NCBI GenBank assembly: GCA_019925095.2
Contig: CM034414.1
Coordinates: 2,334,001 to 2,398,000, forward strand
DNA: 64,000 nucleotides
Direction of reading: 5' to 3'
Source of the DNA: Dendrolimus kikuchii
Taxonomy: Eukaryota > Arthropoda > Insecta > Lepidoptera > Lasiocampidae
Shown here piece after piece: positions 43,655 through 55,394 of the stretch. Positions within the stretch are counted from its first letter, which is position 1. Each line of letters starts with the position of its first letter. A model generated the notes under the pieces. The model had not been told where the DNA came from, made no database searches, and saw only the letters and a list, made by a program, of their open reading frames with translations. The translations under genes were made by a program, and so were the position numbers.

Positions 43655-43740
43655 ACTAACGGTGGGTAGAACACTCGCCGCCCGAATTCAAAAGGGCGTC
43701 GGTTCGAATACTAGCCGGAAAGAATGCACCACTTAATGAT
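43655..43740 (+). repeat. tRNA-derived SINE head
   Basis: ACGGTGGGTAGAACACTCGC (A-box-like) and GTCGGTTCGAATACTAGCC (B-box GGTTCGAATAC). tRNA-like but not foldable into a functional gene by eye; followed by an R7 tail with TAGA repeats. Confidence 0.55.
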
Positions 43741-44180
43741 AGATAGATAGATAACACTTTATTGTATACCAATTCAACAATGAACTTACAGACTAATAAG
43801 CTTTTTTAAATACAAGCTTTTCAGAGCCTGGATATCATGTAGCAGGAGAGTGCTAGCGAAGACAAGTAAAACGAGCCCAAACACGACGGGTCTATCTTGT
43901 TTAGTACAGGAGTTTGTATGGCCACCTTCCGACTCCATCATCAGATCAGCTCCATGGTACCATATCATTGCATTGTCACGCGATATACATATTGCAAAAT
44001 TTCAGCTTAATCGGAAATCGGGAAGTTGGTCAAATTTTACTTGCAAGATTCCACCCGAACTTACTTATACATACATAGATACATCCATTGCAAGTTAAAT
44101 AAAAGCTTGTAAAATATATCAAATTATGCACAAAGGGCGGTCTTATCTCCAAGAAGCGATCTCTTCCTGAAGGATTTTAA

Positions 44181-44579
44181 TACATACATACATAACTTCA
44201 CGCCAGTTACCTTGCGGGGTAGGCACGAACAACAGAGCGCCATTTAGGCTTATTCTTACACACCTGACTTGCTTCTTTGACATTCATAACTCTTGTCATG
44301 CATGCTCGTCTGTTCTTAAGGCTCCTGACATCATCTTCCGCTAGTACACGATCAATTTGATCATGGAAGGTGTGTCGTGGCCTTCCACGACTTCTGCATC
44401 CATCCACTTTTGAATTGTATATCTGTTTAGTCATTCTTTCATCATGCATTCTTTCCACATGCCCGAACCACCGGAGCATTCCTTTCCTTACCTTCACCCC
44501 GACACCCTCTTTCAGACCAACTCTCTTCTTACTTCGGTATTACGAACGCGGTCCGCGAGCGTCACTCCGCAAATTTTAT
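44181..44579 (-). mobile_element. RTE-A LINE, longer copy
   Basis: Tail TACATACATA, open C terminus, extending 5' to GTCCGCGAGCGTCACTCCGC. Abuts an H3 fragment at 44.6 kb. Confidence 0.85.
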
Positions 44580-44605
44580 ATATACAGACATTAAATACAT
44601 TAAAT

Positions 44606-44780
44606 AGATATGTCTATATAATATTATAAAGAGGAGAAATATGTATTTTTGTATGTTTGTAACGAATAAACTCCAAAAGTACTAGACCATTAGAATGCTA
44701 CATTATGCCAGATTAATATAGGCTATATTTATTATTAGAAAAAAATTAGGGATCCCTTCTAAAACTTCAATAATGTAAAC
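44606..44780 (+). mobile_element. H3 Lep1-like Helentron fragment
   Basis: CTATATAATATTATAAAGAGG followed by GTAACGAATAAACTCCAAAA and TACTAGACCATTAGAATGCT. The CTAGT 3' end is not seen. Confidence 0.5.
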
Positions 44781-46252
44781 CAAGAGATTTATATAATATA
44801 TAATAAGCAACAGAGATGGGATAATTTAAGGTTTTTTAATGTGTGACATGATTTTATATGACTAATCAGGAACATTTAGATATAATTTTTTTATTTATTT
44901 CTGTAAGATAAAAATATATTGTCAAGAAACCAAAACCTGCCGCCCTGGGTTCCAGTCTAATCAGCCTGTTAGTAAATCCTCCATTGTAGCAAGAAAAACA
45001 AGGTATAGCCCGGCATATATAAGCGTGCTCCATCTTAGACCATATCTCCGCTCTACGTCGGGCGAAATCGTGGTCAAACGCGAATCTACACTATTAAAAA
45101 AAAAACTAAGATGGTATTTTAATGTCTGCATTTTTTATTGTATGTAAATAATGTTATTGTACTCAATTACCGCTTTATTTGATGTGATTTCGCCAAACTG
45201 ACTCTTAATAAAGGATGCCGCGGGGAATATTACTCTGTGAAAGGTTTCACTCAACAGGTAGAATAATGATGTACCCGTTATATGTAGCTTCTATTTCACA
45301 ACTATCGATACTATTTTTAAAAAAATCTCCATCGATAGGTGTTGTGGTCGGTAACGAGAGAAATTTTCAGATTTTATGTAGAAATATCGTGCTTTTTGTG
45401 TTATTTTAATTATATAAACGTAATCAATACAACAATGGATAGTTAATACGTGTATTCATCTTAATAATTTTCAATCGACAAAAACATTTTGACACAAAAA
45501 ATAAAAGTCATATTTAAATAACAGCCTAAGAAAATAGGTTTCAAACTAATGAGTCTGCAACAATAGGTACTAATGGTAGCTACTAATATGGAAAAACTAA
45601 AAAAGACGAGCATTTAATAATTTATCTCGCCATAACATTCTTGTTTGGTATGAAGAAAGTAGTCTATCTCTGATGTCTGTAAAATTATCTAAAATATATA
45701 TTTCAGTGTGAAATCTGAAGTTTTCTTGGTTAGTAAAAACCAGTAGCATCTGGCACGACATACCCACCGTTCTCCAAAAACAATAATAGCAATCACAATC
45801 GCGCGGTTAAAAATTGACTCAGTAAATAAATTAACAATTGTGTAATGAGACGCAGACAGCTACCATGTTTGTGGTGTCACGTGGCAGGAAGATATGCATA
45901 TGTATGTATAGAAACTATTAGCGGTAGAAACTTTCAGCGGGACAATAAAGAGAAGTACCTTAATCGTTAAACGTTATCCGTTGCAGCTACACGAAAACGT
46001 TCTTAACAGACTCTCCATAAATTTTTGTGAAATTATGATGCGCATTCACAGATTTAAAAAAAAATTATAGTGGGCACGAAGGTGGCTATTATACAAAAAT
46101 TTCTTTTTTAATGTCAATCGATCCTGTTTCTAATACTAATCAAAAACTTCTATAGGATCAACCGTCGTTGGAGTACAAAAACAGTCAGAAATTGCAATAA
46201 TATTTTCCAATACATGTTTTAAGAAGTCGAACTTACTCTTTTTGTTTATCAA
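44781..46252. other. AT-rich region, nothing recognised
   Basis: No supported exon or repeat. The 64-codon plus frame at 45215 lacks splice or family support. Confidence 0.4.
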
Positions 46253-46443
46253 ATCTATACTAATATGTAAGGCTTGTTTGTTTGTTTGCTTGAACGCGCT
46301 AATCTCGAGTACTACTAGTCTGCTTTGAAAAATTCTTTCAGTGTTAGATAGCCCATTTATCGAGGAAGGCTTATATATCATCACGCTAAGACCAAACTTT
46401 TTTTAACTATTCCACGCGGATGAAGTCGCGGGCAGAAGCTAGT
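46253..46443 (+). mobile_element. H3 Lep1-like Helentron, complete
   Basis: TCTATACTAATATGTAAGGC start, GAACGCGCTAATCTCGAGTA body, and 3' end ACGCGGATGAAGTCGCGGGC then AGAAGCTAGT, the Lep1-style hairpin plus CTAGT. Confidence 0.75.
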
Positions 46444-46952
46444 AAAATATATATCTATATAATATTTAGTGTACACCACATTCCGGCTTATTATTGCGCT
46501 ATTACACAATGTCTTTTATACTTAGTACAGACATAGTCCTAAATATTTATTGGAGCTATCGATGGTCGATACTTTTATCTCTTAGCTGTCCCGTCTCTAA
46601 TGGGTCGGTTCATCCGTTGCCCTCACAATAGCCGCTACAATTTTCTATCAACGTTTCATAAACTGCTGCTACGTTTTCCCTGCAACTAGCCATTTTCCAC
46701 TTTACAATCACAATAGATCAATGTAAGCTGGTGTAAACGCACAAACTTTATTTACAATCTCCTAAAATAATGTTTGTAGAACTTCTAAAACATGTTCAAC
46801 GAAAACACGTAGACAAATAACGACAATATGTGTTTCTCATCTCCCCGGAAATATTGGTATTGGATAGCCCAGCACCACCCGAATAAATTGATTTATAGAT
46901 TTCTAGCTTAAATGCCTAGCTGCAAAGCCATAATGGCAAAAAATTATCTAAT

Positions 46953-47299
46953 TCTAAATAGCTATTATAATTCGCTCAAAGGTCAAACCAAGCCATGAAA
47001 TCCAAAAAAAAAAGATTATAGTTCTTATTTTGTAAGTACATACATACATACATAACTTCACGCCAGTTCCCTTGCGGGGTAGGCACGAACAACAGAGCGC
47101 CATTCAGGCTTAATCATACACATCTCACTTGCTTCTTTGACATTCATAACTCTTGTCATGCACGCTCGTCTGTTCTTAAGGCTCCTGACATCACCTTCTG
47201 CTAGTACACGATCAATCTAAATAGCTATTATAATTCGCTCAAAGGTCAAACCAAGTCATTAAAAAAAAGATTTATATAGTTCTTATTTTGTAAGTATAG
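46953..47299 (-). mobile_element. RTE-A LINE (47038-47215) with about 85-bp target duplication
   Basis: The sequence TCTAAATAGCTATTATAATT..TTATTTTGTAAGTA before the element (46953-47037) is repeated after it (47216-47299) with a few differences. The element itself is 178 bp including the CATA tail. Confidence 0.88.
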
Positions 47300-48202
47300 C
47301 TTTATTTTTAAGTACATAGTTTAAGTTCCAGTTTCAAATTACTTATTATTATGTAATGGATAATTAATCTTATTTCTTAGATTACATTGTAATTTTAGTG
47401 TTATAAAAGGATGTCCCTATGAAATATATTTTATTAAATTAAAAAACACCAGTTTAATATTATTCAAGCCTTTAAAGCCTCACCTACAGATGCTAATATT
47501 AGTTAAGATTATAAACGAAGCTATTCCAAGAACTAAAAACGTTTTAAAATACTTTAAAGTTATATCAAACTAATTACGTAAGAGCGCGTCGAAGCTTCTT
47601 TAAACTCGGTAATTTTCGCTTTGCCTGCACGTACATTTTCTAGTTACAGTGTTGCCAACCGTGAAAATAATATCCGACGCGGTGTGAATTCACGCCTTTG
47701 AGTTGCCACACCACGTGTGCCGCTTCATAGTTCAAAATTGGAATACGTGACAGTTAACACTGGTTACCTTTTAAAATATTTTTAGTTTATTAAAGTGCTA
47801 TGTTACGAAATGATTTAAAAATTTAACACAATTCAAATTACATATTTGAAAGTTTATATTTGCTCTTTTTGGGGTATTGATATCGAGTCTTTGGCGTTTC
47901 ATGGCAAAGAGTTCTTGCTTTATACGAATAGTCTATTACTTAATATATCACAAAAAGGACTTCAAAAAAAGGAGGAACTTCTAATTTTAGCATGTCCTTT
48001 TTTTGTATGTCCAGCTTTTTTGTTTCTGGACTGATTTTGAGAATTCTTTTTGAATTGGATTAATATGACTTCAGGATAGCTTCATGTAAATTTAATTGTT
48101 ATTGGATAACATATACGTAACTTAAAAGTCAAAAATATAGGTACATTTTTTACAATAACTTGAAGTCGGTGCCGAACAAAACTACAACAACAAATCTGCA
48201 AT
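47300..48202. other. AT-rich region, no gene
   Basis: Contains an R-type phrase GGACTTCAAAAAAAGGAGGA near 47960; no supported exon. Confidence 0.4.
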
Positions 48203-48830
48203 ACCAGACCACTCAGAAAGTATTGCGAAAAAAAAGTTTTTATGTATTAGAGACTGGCCAGTTATATAATCTATTTTGAAAATATGATTATTTATAACTA
48301 AAAATAGGTACGTTCCAATTTCAAAATTTCCCTCCACATTGTTTGCGAGCTAATTTAAATTATCACGTCTCATTAAAAAAATGGATCTGCGCCGGGAACA
48401 TTTTCGCGCTATGATTTTTTACGATTTCAAGTGTCGCCTGAAACCGGACGAATTGTACGATAAACTTTAAATGGCATTCATGGATTAAGGCCCTTCTACG
48501 GCAACCGTGCATCGTTGGTACTACGAATCCAAGCGCGGTCTACTAACTTTGGCCGATGAAGAGCGAAGTGGTGGCCCTTTGACGGCTGTTATGGAAGAAA
48601 ACGTGCTAGCAGTGGAAAATTTCATCCAAGACAATAGGCGAGTTACGTATCAAAAGATTCAGCACATACATCTTCGCGCGAGGAGGATAGTATTACGCTG
48701 GGTGCCGCACAACCTCACCGATGCTCAGAAGCAGGCCCGGAGGAATGATGCCGTGATATGTTAAACAAATTTGAAGCAGGCTCGTATCAGCGTGTTTACG
48801 ATATCATTACAGGTGATACGATGCTTCGTA
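48203..48830 (+). pseudogene. 3'-truncated mariner transposon and transposase
   Basis: Left TIR ACCACTCAGAAAGTATTGCG follows TA (48195-48196). The transposase starts at 48381 (MDLRREHFRAMIFYDFKCRL, helix-turn-helix), stops at codon 30, and resumes as VHRWYYESKRGLLTLADEER, SGGPLTAVMEENVLAVENFI, WVPHNLTDAQKQARR and, after a stop, FEAGSYQRVYDIITGD, the first catalytic Asp region. Homology ends about 48815 and there is no right TIR. Same mariner type as 10.8 kb. Confidence 0.82.
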
Positions 48831-49460
48831 GTTATTTTGGCAAAATAGCCACGAAACCCTGGCAAGGAAGACATTTCGGAATAAATATGAAATAATTAAA
48901 TTTTGATAATTATTGAAATGTAATGAAAAGGTCTGCTGTATAAATTAGAGTCTCTGCCACCGTAGAATTGTCAAAACTGTTATTTTAAAATAAATCTAGT
49001 GACACTGTAACCTGTCAATAGATTAGTCTAGTGTATTAAAAAAAAATATTTAGGGCATCGAACGCTTACATCTATAAGGAAAATAAACAGTAAACTAATT
49101 AATGGTATATGTTATTTCTGGCACAACTAGCCATGTTGCCCACAACTATAATATAATAAGTCCATCACGGCACCCATTATCTAGGGAATTAGGAATTTAT
49201 TTTTACAAAATTTGACATCGATTTCGTCATCGACAAATGTGACAGTGACAGATGATTCATCCACCACCTAACTGGCTAATATAGATGAGATACATATCTG
49301 TCGGTAATACTTGTATTTTCATACGAAGAAGGGGTTAAAAAAAAATGTCCGCATCTGTAAAGTATACATCGTAAGATTACATAATCCTATTAATTGGGGC
49401 ATGATTACTTGTATTACTTCTATACACTTTGGTCGCAAATATAATATAATTTTGTCACAC
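48831..49460. other. No gene recognised
   Basis: Unique-looking AT-rich sequence. Confidence 0.4.
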
Positions 49461-49465
49461 GATCG

Positions 49466-49815
49466 GTCATGTTATACGGGTCCGAATGTTGGGCCACTAA
49501 AGTGATAAACCACAATCGTCTCCACTCAGCCGAGATGAGAATGTGGAGATGGATGTGTGGTGTTACAAGAATGGATAAGGTGAGAAATGAGTACATAAGT
49601 GGATCTTTCAAAGTAACACCCGTGACTGAAAAATTGAGAGGATGACAGTCACGTTACAAAAATAATGTTAAACTGCAAGATTGGCGATTACAAATGTAAA
49701 GGTAGGACAAAAAAGAGATGGGTAAATTATGTGAAGGATGACATGATTATTTGGGGTGTGACAGAGGACGTATGTCAATGGAAGGAGAAGACATATTGTG
49801 CCGACCTTCAATAAT
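49466..49815 (+). pseudogene. Another RTE-like LINE C-terminal fragment
   Basis: Reads VMLYGSECWATKVINHNRLH, SAEMRMWRWMCGVTRMDKVR, NEYISGSFKVTPVTEKLR, then frameshifts and stops through the KKRW-type block. A third RTE-type lineage, more decayed than RTE-A. Confidence 0.75.
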
Positions 49816-49902
49816 TAGGAGAAGATGAAAGAAAAGAAAGACACTGGCTTTCCGAAACTCGTGAAAACTTCGTGGAACCAGAATACATATGTATTCATTT
49901 GT

Positions 49903-50842
49903 ACTAGTGGTCGCCCGTGGTCGAAATTCGACCATAATAATTAATTTGAATTATAAGTTTGAACATTATTTAGGTTCTGTTATCAAAGACTAAAACTTCT
50001 ATAATCACAGATAGAAGGTTACACTGTCAATTCGACTTTAACAATAAACAAAAGAGTAGGTATATATGCGTGTGTGTGTGAGTGTCAAATACATGGTACT
50101 GTAAGTAATGTTTTTTTAATTGATTTTATGTATTTTTTATGCATAATTAAAAAAAATAATATACTGCACTCCTTCTCTATATCTAATATATAAAATTCTC
50201 GTGTCACAGTTTTCGTTGCCATACTCCTCCGAAACGGCATGACCGATTTTGATGAAATTTTTTGTGCTTATCCGGTATCTATGAGAATCGCCCAACATCT
50301 ATTTTTCATCCCCCTAAATGTTAGGGGTAGTCCACCCCTAAATTTTATTTTTTATTTTTTGGAGATTTTTTTTTTAGGATACAGCATTAAAAAATACAAC
50401 CCTAAATTTTCAGCCCTCTATGATCAACCTCTATTTTTTAGTTGTTAATTATAAACTTTAATTTTTTGGCAAGATTTTTAATCTTATTTTGTCATGACTT
50501 AGAATAAAAAAAACTTATACTACTCTTTTAGATTCACAACTAGAACCGGTAGGTGGCGCTGAGATCGGATTCTGGAATCCTAATCACCTGGAGCGATTTT
50601 GGTGATTTTGTTTTTGTGTGTTTGAGTGGGTACCCGGATGGTTTAGATTCGCAATTAAAACCGGTAAGTGGCTCTGGGATCGGGTTCTAGAATTTTATTT
50701 TTTAAAGGCAGGACAACGTCTGCCGGGGCCGCTAGTAAACTATAAATATGTGAAATTTCATACTCTTAAGTCCACGCAATTTTCGTAAAAAAGGGGTACA
50801 AATTTTTTGCCGCGTTTTTGCTTCACGTATTAATATATAGAT
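49903..50842 (-). mobile_element. H2 Helentron-like element split by a nested H1
   Basis: The 3' end (ACTAGTGGTCGCCCGTGGTC, palindrome GGTCGAAATTCGACC) and 5' end (CACGTATTAATATATAGA at 50825-50842) match the intact 18.45-kb copy. The middle is interrupted at 50175-50736 by an H1 element. Confidence 0.8.
50175..50736 (+). mobile_element. H1 Helentron-like element, longest copy, nested in H2
   Basis: Starts TCTATATCTAATATATAAAA, includes CTCCTCCGAAACGGCATGAC, the CGGTAGGTGGCGCTGAGATC block twice, and ends GACAACGTCTGCCGGGGCCG then CTAGT. No Rep/helicase ORF, so non-autonomous. Confidence 0.82.
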
Positions 50843-51240
50843 TTTACAGACAACAGTCTGTTTTTCAGCTTTTGACAAACAGACAAAAAAACCCGTTGAT
50901 CATTTATCAATCGCTTATATTCTGACTAGTTAGATTATAAACTCCCGGTCTTTGCAATATGTCACTGACATAGTATATAATCAGATCACAACGGAATAAT
51001 TAATGAGTTTATCAAATGAGAAGGGCCAATTTGTAATTTATGTACATTGTAATTGAGATAACAAGAACAAAATACATTCACAGGTTTCGTTATTTCCGTA
51101 AAGAACCTGAAAAACTTTCTTTTGCAATAATAGGATTTATCCCAGTCAATAAAATAGGGTAATAATGTATTTTTTCTGTAAGTGAACTGTATTATTTTTT
51201 GAGGAATAAACAACCAAATAAAAAATATTTATAGAATCTT

Positions 51241-51483
51241 ATCTTATACTAATATATAAAGTTGAATGAAGAATTTGTTTGTTTGAACGCGCTAATCTCA
51301 GGAACTACTGGTCTGATTTGAAAAATTATTTCAGTGTTAGATAGTCCATTTATTGAGGAAGGCTATAGGCTATATATAATCACGCTAACACTAATAAGAG
51401 CGGAGCACCAATGAAGAATGTTTCAAAATTGGAGGGGTTTTGAAAACAAATTCCACGCGAACGACCTCGCGGGCACAGCTAGT
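51241..51483 (+). mobile_element. H3 Lep1-like Helentron, complete
   Basis: ATCTTATACTAATATATAAAG start, GAACGCGCTAATCTCAGGAA, 3' end CGAACGACCTCGCGGGCACA then GCTAGT. Confidence 0.75.
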
Positions 51484-51668
51484 AAAGTATAAAATGGAAA
51501 AATTAAAAATATCAGTCGCACGAATAAAACGGTTGAATCGATTCGCTTTTCAATTCAATTATGTTATAATTTAGTGCATAAGTTTAATAAGATAATTGTA
51601 AAATTGGCCCTTAACTCGTTTAAATAGTGAAATATTAAAATAGATTAGCTTTCTTTTTCTCTTATTTT

Positions 51669-52193
51669 TATCCGTGCAAGAACGGAGAAAAATACTAACT
51701 AATTACTGGGGCCGCGTGTCGTGTCGTAAGAGGCAACAAAACAACCCACAGCTAGTTCGTAGGGTATTTGCCCGTCTGGATGACTACCACTCTTAGTCTA
51801 TGTTGGAGAAACAATGGCACATCACTAGAGCTTGTCTACTGATAGACTTAAGTTTGTCTATTGTTAAGCTTCCTGTTCCATCAATAATGTGCTCTCATTA
51901 TGGTTCCCTGCTAGCATGTAATATGTGAAATATGTGCATTAAAGAAACCCATTTTAAAAGTACTCCGCTCTTCTTAATTTCCTCTGGCCGTCCCATCCAA
52001 CCTCAACAGTTTAGAGCATGCCGCCATAACAACCTTGAGTTGTGTTCCGGCATTAGTGGCCATTTCAGTCTCATCTATGAGTATGGCAGCACATTGGTAA
52101 TACCTAGTATTGCAAATGTTCATAGGCGACTGTAACCACTTTCGAACACAGTTGGGCCGTCAGTCTGTCTGCTGTACTCCAGCAACAAGAAAA
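51669..52193 (+). repeat. S1 SINE-like repeat with 200-bp insertion
   Basis: 5' part 51669-51802 (TATCCGTGCAAGAACGGAG to CTACCACTCTTAGTCTA) and 3' part 52010-52193 (TTTAGAGCATGCCGCCATAA to CTCCAGCAACAAGAAAAA) enclose about 207 bp of unrelated sequence. Confidence 0.75.
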
Positions 52194-52199
52194 AAAATA

Positions 52200-52330
52200 T
52201 TCTAGAATAGAATAGAATATACTTTATTGTACAATAAAATTTATGAAATAGTACACAAAAACAGCTTAGAATTAGGTACAAATGGCGGTCTTATCGCTGA
52301 CAGCGATCTCTTCCAGACAACCTTGGGATG
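52200..52330 (-). repeat. R7 interspersed repeat
   Basis: TACTTTATTGTACAATAAAA, GGCGGTCTTATCGCTGACAG and CGATCTCTTCCAGACAACC, reverse of the 17.36-kb copy. Confidence 0.55.
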
Positions 52331-52387
52331 GAGAGAGAAATATGGCGCAAAAGCTAGGGCAGGGCTTGCTGCACAATATTTTAAAAG

Positions 52388-52895
52388 TACATACATACAT
52401 ACATAACTTCACGCCAGTTCCCTTGCGGGGTAGGCACGAACAACAGAGCGCCATTTAGGCCCATTCTTACACACCTCACTTGCTTCTTTGACATTCATAA
52501 CTCTTGTCATGCACACTCGTCTGTTCTTAAGGCTCCTGACATCACCCTCCGCTAGTACACGATCAATTTGATCATGGAAGGTGTGTCGTGGCCTTCCACG
52601 ACTTCTGCATCCATCCACTTTTGCATTGTATATCTGTTTAGTCATTCTTTCATCATGCATTCTTTCCACATGCCCGAACCACCGGAGCATTCCTTTCCTT
52701 ACCTTCACCCCGACACTCTCTTTCAGACCAACTCTCTTTCTTACTACGGTATTACGAACGCGGTCCGCGAGCGTCACTCCGCAGATTTTGCGCAGTGCTC
52801 GCATCTCAACCGCGTTTACTCTACTTTCATGCTCTCTCTTCCATACCCAACTCTCGCTTCCATACGTGAGCGAAAAGTCCATTTCCATTCCATTC
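52388..52895 (-). mobile_element. RTE-A LINE, longest copy, with 11-bp duplication
   Basis: 508 bp, open for about 159 codons: LTYGSESWVWKREHESRVNA, VEMRALRKICGVTLADRVRN, GVKVRKGMLRWFGHVERMHD, GCRSRGRPRHTFHDQIDRVL, CKNGPKWRSVVRAYPARELA, stop, tail. TATTTTAAAAG flanks both ends (52377-52387; 52896-52906). The YGSE.W start of this domain is typical of RTE-like LINEs just past the RT. Confidence 0.9.
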
Positions 52896-52924
52896 TATTT
52901 TAAAAGTGTTATATATTTTATATA

Positions 52925-53690
52925 ATAATATTATTATATAATTCTACCATCATACTAAAATCAACCCTAGTTTATTTAGAGAGCAAGCATTTATACATGT
53001 TACATTGCATTAATTTTTTGTCTAGGCGCTATTTGCCCCCATCTTGGAAACTATCGCATTATTCGAGATGAAAGTATCCTATGTCCATTCTTGGTATTAA
53101 GACTTTTAAAGATTTTTTAGTCTACATTTCATTAAACGTTATCAAACTGCATTATACTATATATTTTGTTGTTGTTATGTGTTGTATTGTCCACCGTGAC
53201 TTCACTTTCTGGTCCCAGACGAAAGAACAGCGCTAGTCCTTGTTGGCTAGCATTATGCTGAGACTGGGTCCAATTTAGGACTTATTTTGTTTTTTCTTTT
53301 TCTATTTATATTAACTTAATTTTTGTCCTAAATAAAATATTTTCTTTCTTTACTTCATTATAATGAATTTCAGGAAAAATGGTTGACCAGTTTTTACCAT
53401 AGAAGCGTAACAGAGTAACTTACATATTTATAAGGTACTTTTCACTACTCTCAATGCCCTTAGTACGTAACATGAAAATTACATAAATAAAGAGGAAAAC
53501 ACTGTGAATTTAAGTATAATAACACTTTTGAACAGTAAGAAGTATTAATTTATTTCTATGTAATTAAAATTTGTATCTAATTCATAGGTCAAGTATAAGA
53601 TATTGATAAAAGTTACGATCTATGGGATGTGTCAGATGTACCCTCGTATTCTAGATACACAATAATGGTATAATAATAATAATAAAAGCT
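52925..53690. other. No gene; LINE tail scrap at 53205-53355
   Basis: GAACAGCGCTAGTCCTTGTT, GCTGAGACTGGGTCCAATTT and TGTCCTAAATAAAATATTTTC with CTTT repeats look like a LINE 3' tail, also seen in reverse at 58.43-58.59 kb. Confidence 0.4.
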
Positions 53691-53691
53691 G

Positions 53692-54250
53692 AACCCGCAG
53701 GGGGGCTTTGTGGCGAAGCCTTAGGTGAGTAGCGACACCTCGTACCTGACTCCGGGGGCCGAGGCAAGGCCCCCCCGCCTCCGTGCTTGCCTTAACCAGC
53801 CGGCACGGAATGGAGATCACTAGAGCTAAAACTCAAGGTCCAGGGGTGGAAGTGATAAACGGCATCACGTCAGAAGTAGTTTCGGTGAACCTGCAGCCCA
53901 CCTCTAGACACCCCTTAGCCACTCACACCCATGTTGCCCCTGTCTTCTATGGTATTTTTGGGGCCCATGCAGGGAGTGGCGAGTCACTGTCTGCCCATTT
54001 TTCCATGTTCCCTGAACATTGCGACAAGCAGACGCCATAGTTCCTATATTCCCCGACCCCTAGTACCACTAGCAGTTCACCACAATAGCCCGGTACTTTT
54101 TGTCCTCATTTCCCACAATAGTCCTACACTGGCCGGGGCTTGTCCTTGGGTGCATTAGTATATTGTGTAGATAGTGATAATCGCCGGTCAGTGTCACGCC
54201 ACATTTACATTAAATTTGTTAAGGGGCTTCTACGTGTTGGCCTTCCCATA
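53692..54250 (+). repeat. R4 interspersed repeat, copy A of tandem pair
   Basis: AACCCGCAGGGGGGCTTTGT, CCCCGCCTCCGTGCTTGCC and later landmarks CACTGGCCGGGGCTTGTCC and GGTCAGTGTCACGCCACATT. Confidence 0.7.
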
Positions 54251-54269
54251 GTCCCACACAAGCCCTCAA

Positions 54270-54790
54270 AATGGGGCTAAGATAAGGCCCCCCGCCTCCG
54301 TGTTTGCCTTAGCCAGCCGGCTCAGAGTGGAAATCGCTAGAGCTCAAGCTCCAGGGGTGGAAATAATAAATGGCATAACGTTGGAAGTAGTTTCGGTGAA
54401 CCTGCAGCTCACCTCTCGACACACTTTAGCCACTCATACCCATGTTGCCCCTCGCCAATTTGTACATCTTTTTTTTTTGTGGCCCATACAGAGTGACGCG
54501 TTACCGCCTGCCCATTTACCCATGTTCCCCGAACATTGCGATGGGCAGACGCCATAGTTCCCACGGACCCCTAGTTCCATAACAGTTCATCCAAATAGCC
54601 CGGTACTTTTTGTTCTCATTTTCCGCAATCTTACACTGGCCGGGGCTTGTCCTATAGACGGGGATAATCACCGGTCAGTGTCACGCCACATAAATTTGTC
54701 AAGGGGCCTCTACGTGTTGGACTTCCCCACACAAGCCCTCCAAAAGTCTGAGCCATTTTTATGGCCCGTGGCATTCCAAGACATACATTA
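54270..54790 (+). repeat. R4 interspersed repeat, copy B of tandem pair
   Basis: Repeats copy A from CCCCCCGCCTCCGTGTTTGC onward, starting about 130 bp into the unit, so the pair looks like a head-to-tail duplication or two adjoining insertions. Confidence 0.65.
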
Positions 54791-54825
54791 TAATAACAAC
54801 TTTCATCTGGCTAACTGAACAAAGG

Positions 54826-55084
54826 CTTTTTTTTAAGGCGGGGGAAATGCTATTTACGCACAATAAAGGGTCCTTTGCAAGGGATTAGACCATAGTTGAT
54901 CATGGAGGCCTTCCCTTTCTAAGGGGCAATCCAAACAGTAATCAACCGGCTTGTGTGGTGACTCCGAGAAGTTGCACGGGCAACAACCACTACCCACTAA
55001 AATCAGCCTCCTCCCATGTGCCCCGCGCTTTTTGTAGGAAAGGCTGAGACTTAGAACGTAGTTACGCCCAGTCCGATCCAGCGC
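54826..55084 (-). mobile_element. R5 retroposon, diverged
   Basis: Poly(T), AAGGCGGGGGAAATGC, GGCTGAGACTTAGAACGTAG and TTACGCCCAGTCCGATCC match R5 in outline. Confidence 0.6.
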
Positions 55085-55098
55085 AGCTGAACAAAGGC

Positions 55099-55394
55099 TT
55101 TTTTTTTTGAGGCGAGGGTAAATGCTTAACCGATTTACGCACAATCTGGGCCGTTGCTAGGGGAACGACACGCGTCGGTCGGGGACGATAACACTGCAGC
55201 AATAGTATGCTCTTGGCAGTGCTCCGTCCGCGATCGACGTCGCAGAATAGTGTGGAAGACTCCGAGCGTTGCTACACGAGCGAGCAACCCCAATACCCAC
55301 TAAAAACCCCCTCCTCCCTGTCGACCCTGCGCTTTTGTTTGTGTTGGAAAGGCTGAGATGTAGAACATAGTTACACCCAGTCGATCCAGCGCAA
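55099..55394 (-). mobile_element. R5 retroposon
   Basis: Close match to 16.87-17.16 kb: GAGGCGAGGGTAAATGCTTA, ACGACACGCGTCGGTCGGG, ACCCCCTCCTCCCTG, ACATAGTTACACCCAGTCGA. Confidence 0.75.

Noticed and set aside
43655..43740. tRNA gene
   Set aside because: Box-like motifs only; followed by R7 repeat sequence as in SINEs.
52388..52895. Treating the RTE-A ORFs as Lepidoptera genes
   Set aside because: All are 5'-truncated insert copies of one LINE C terminus with tails and target duplications.
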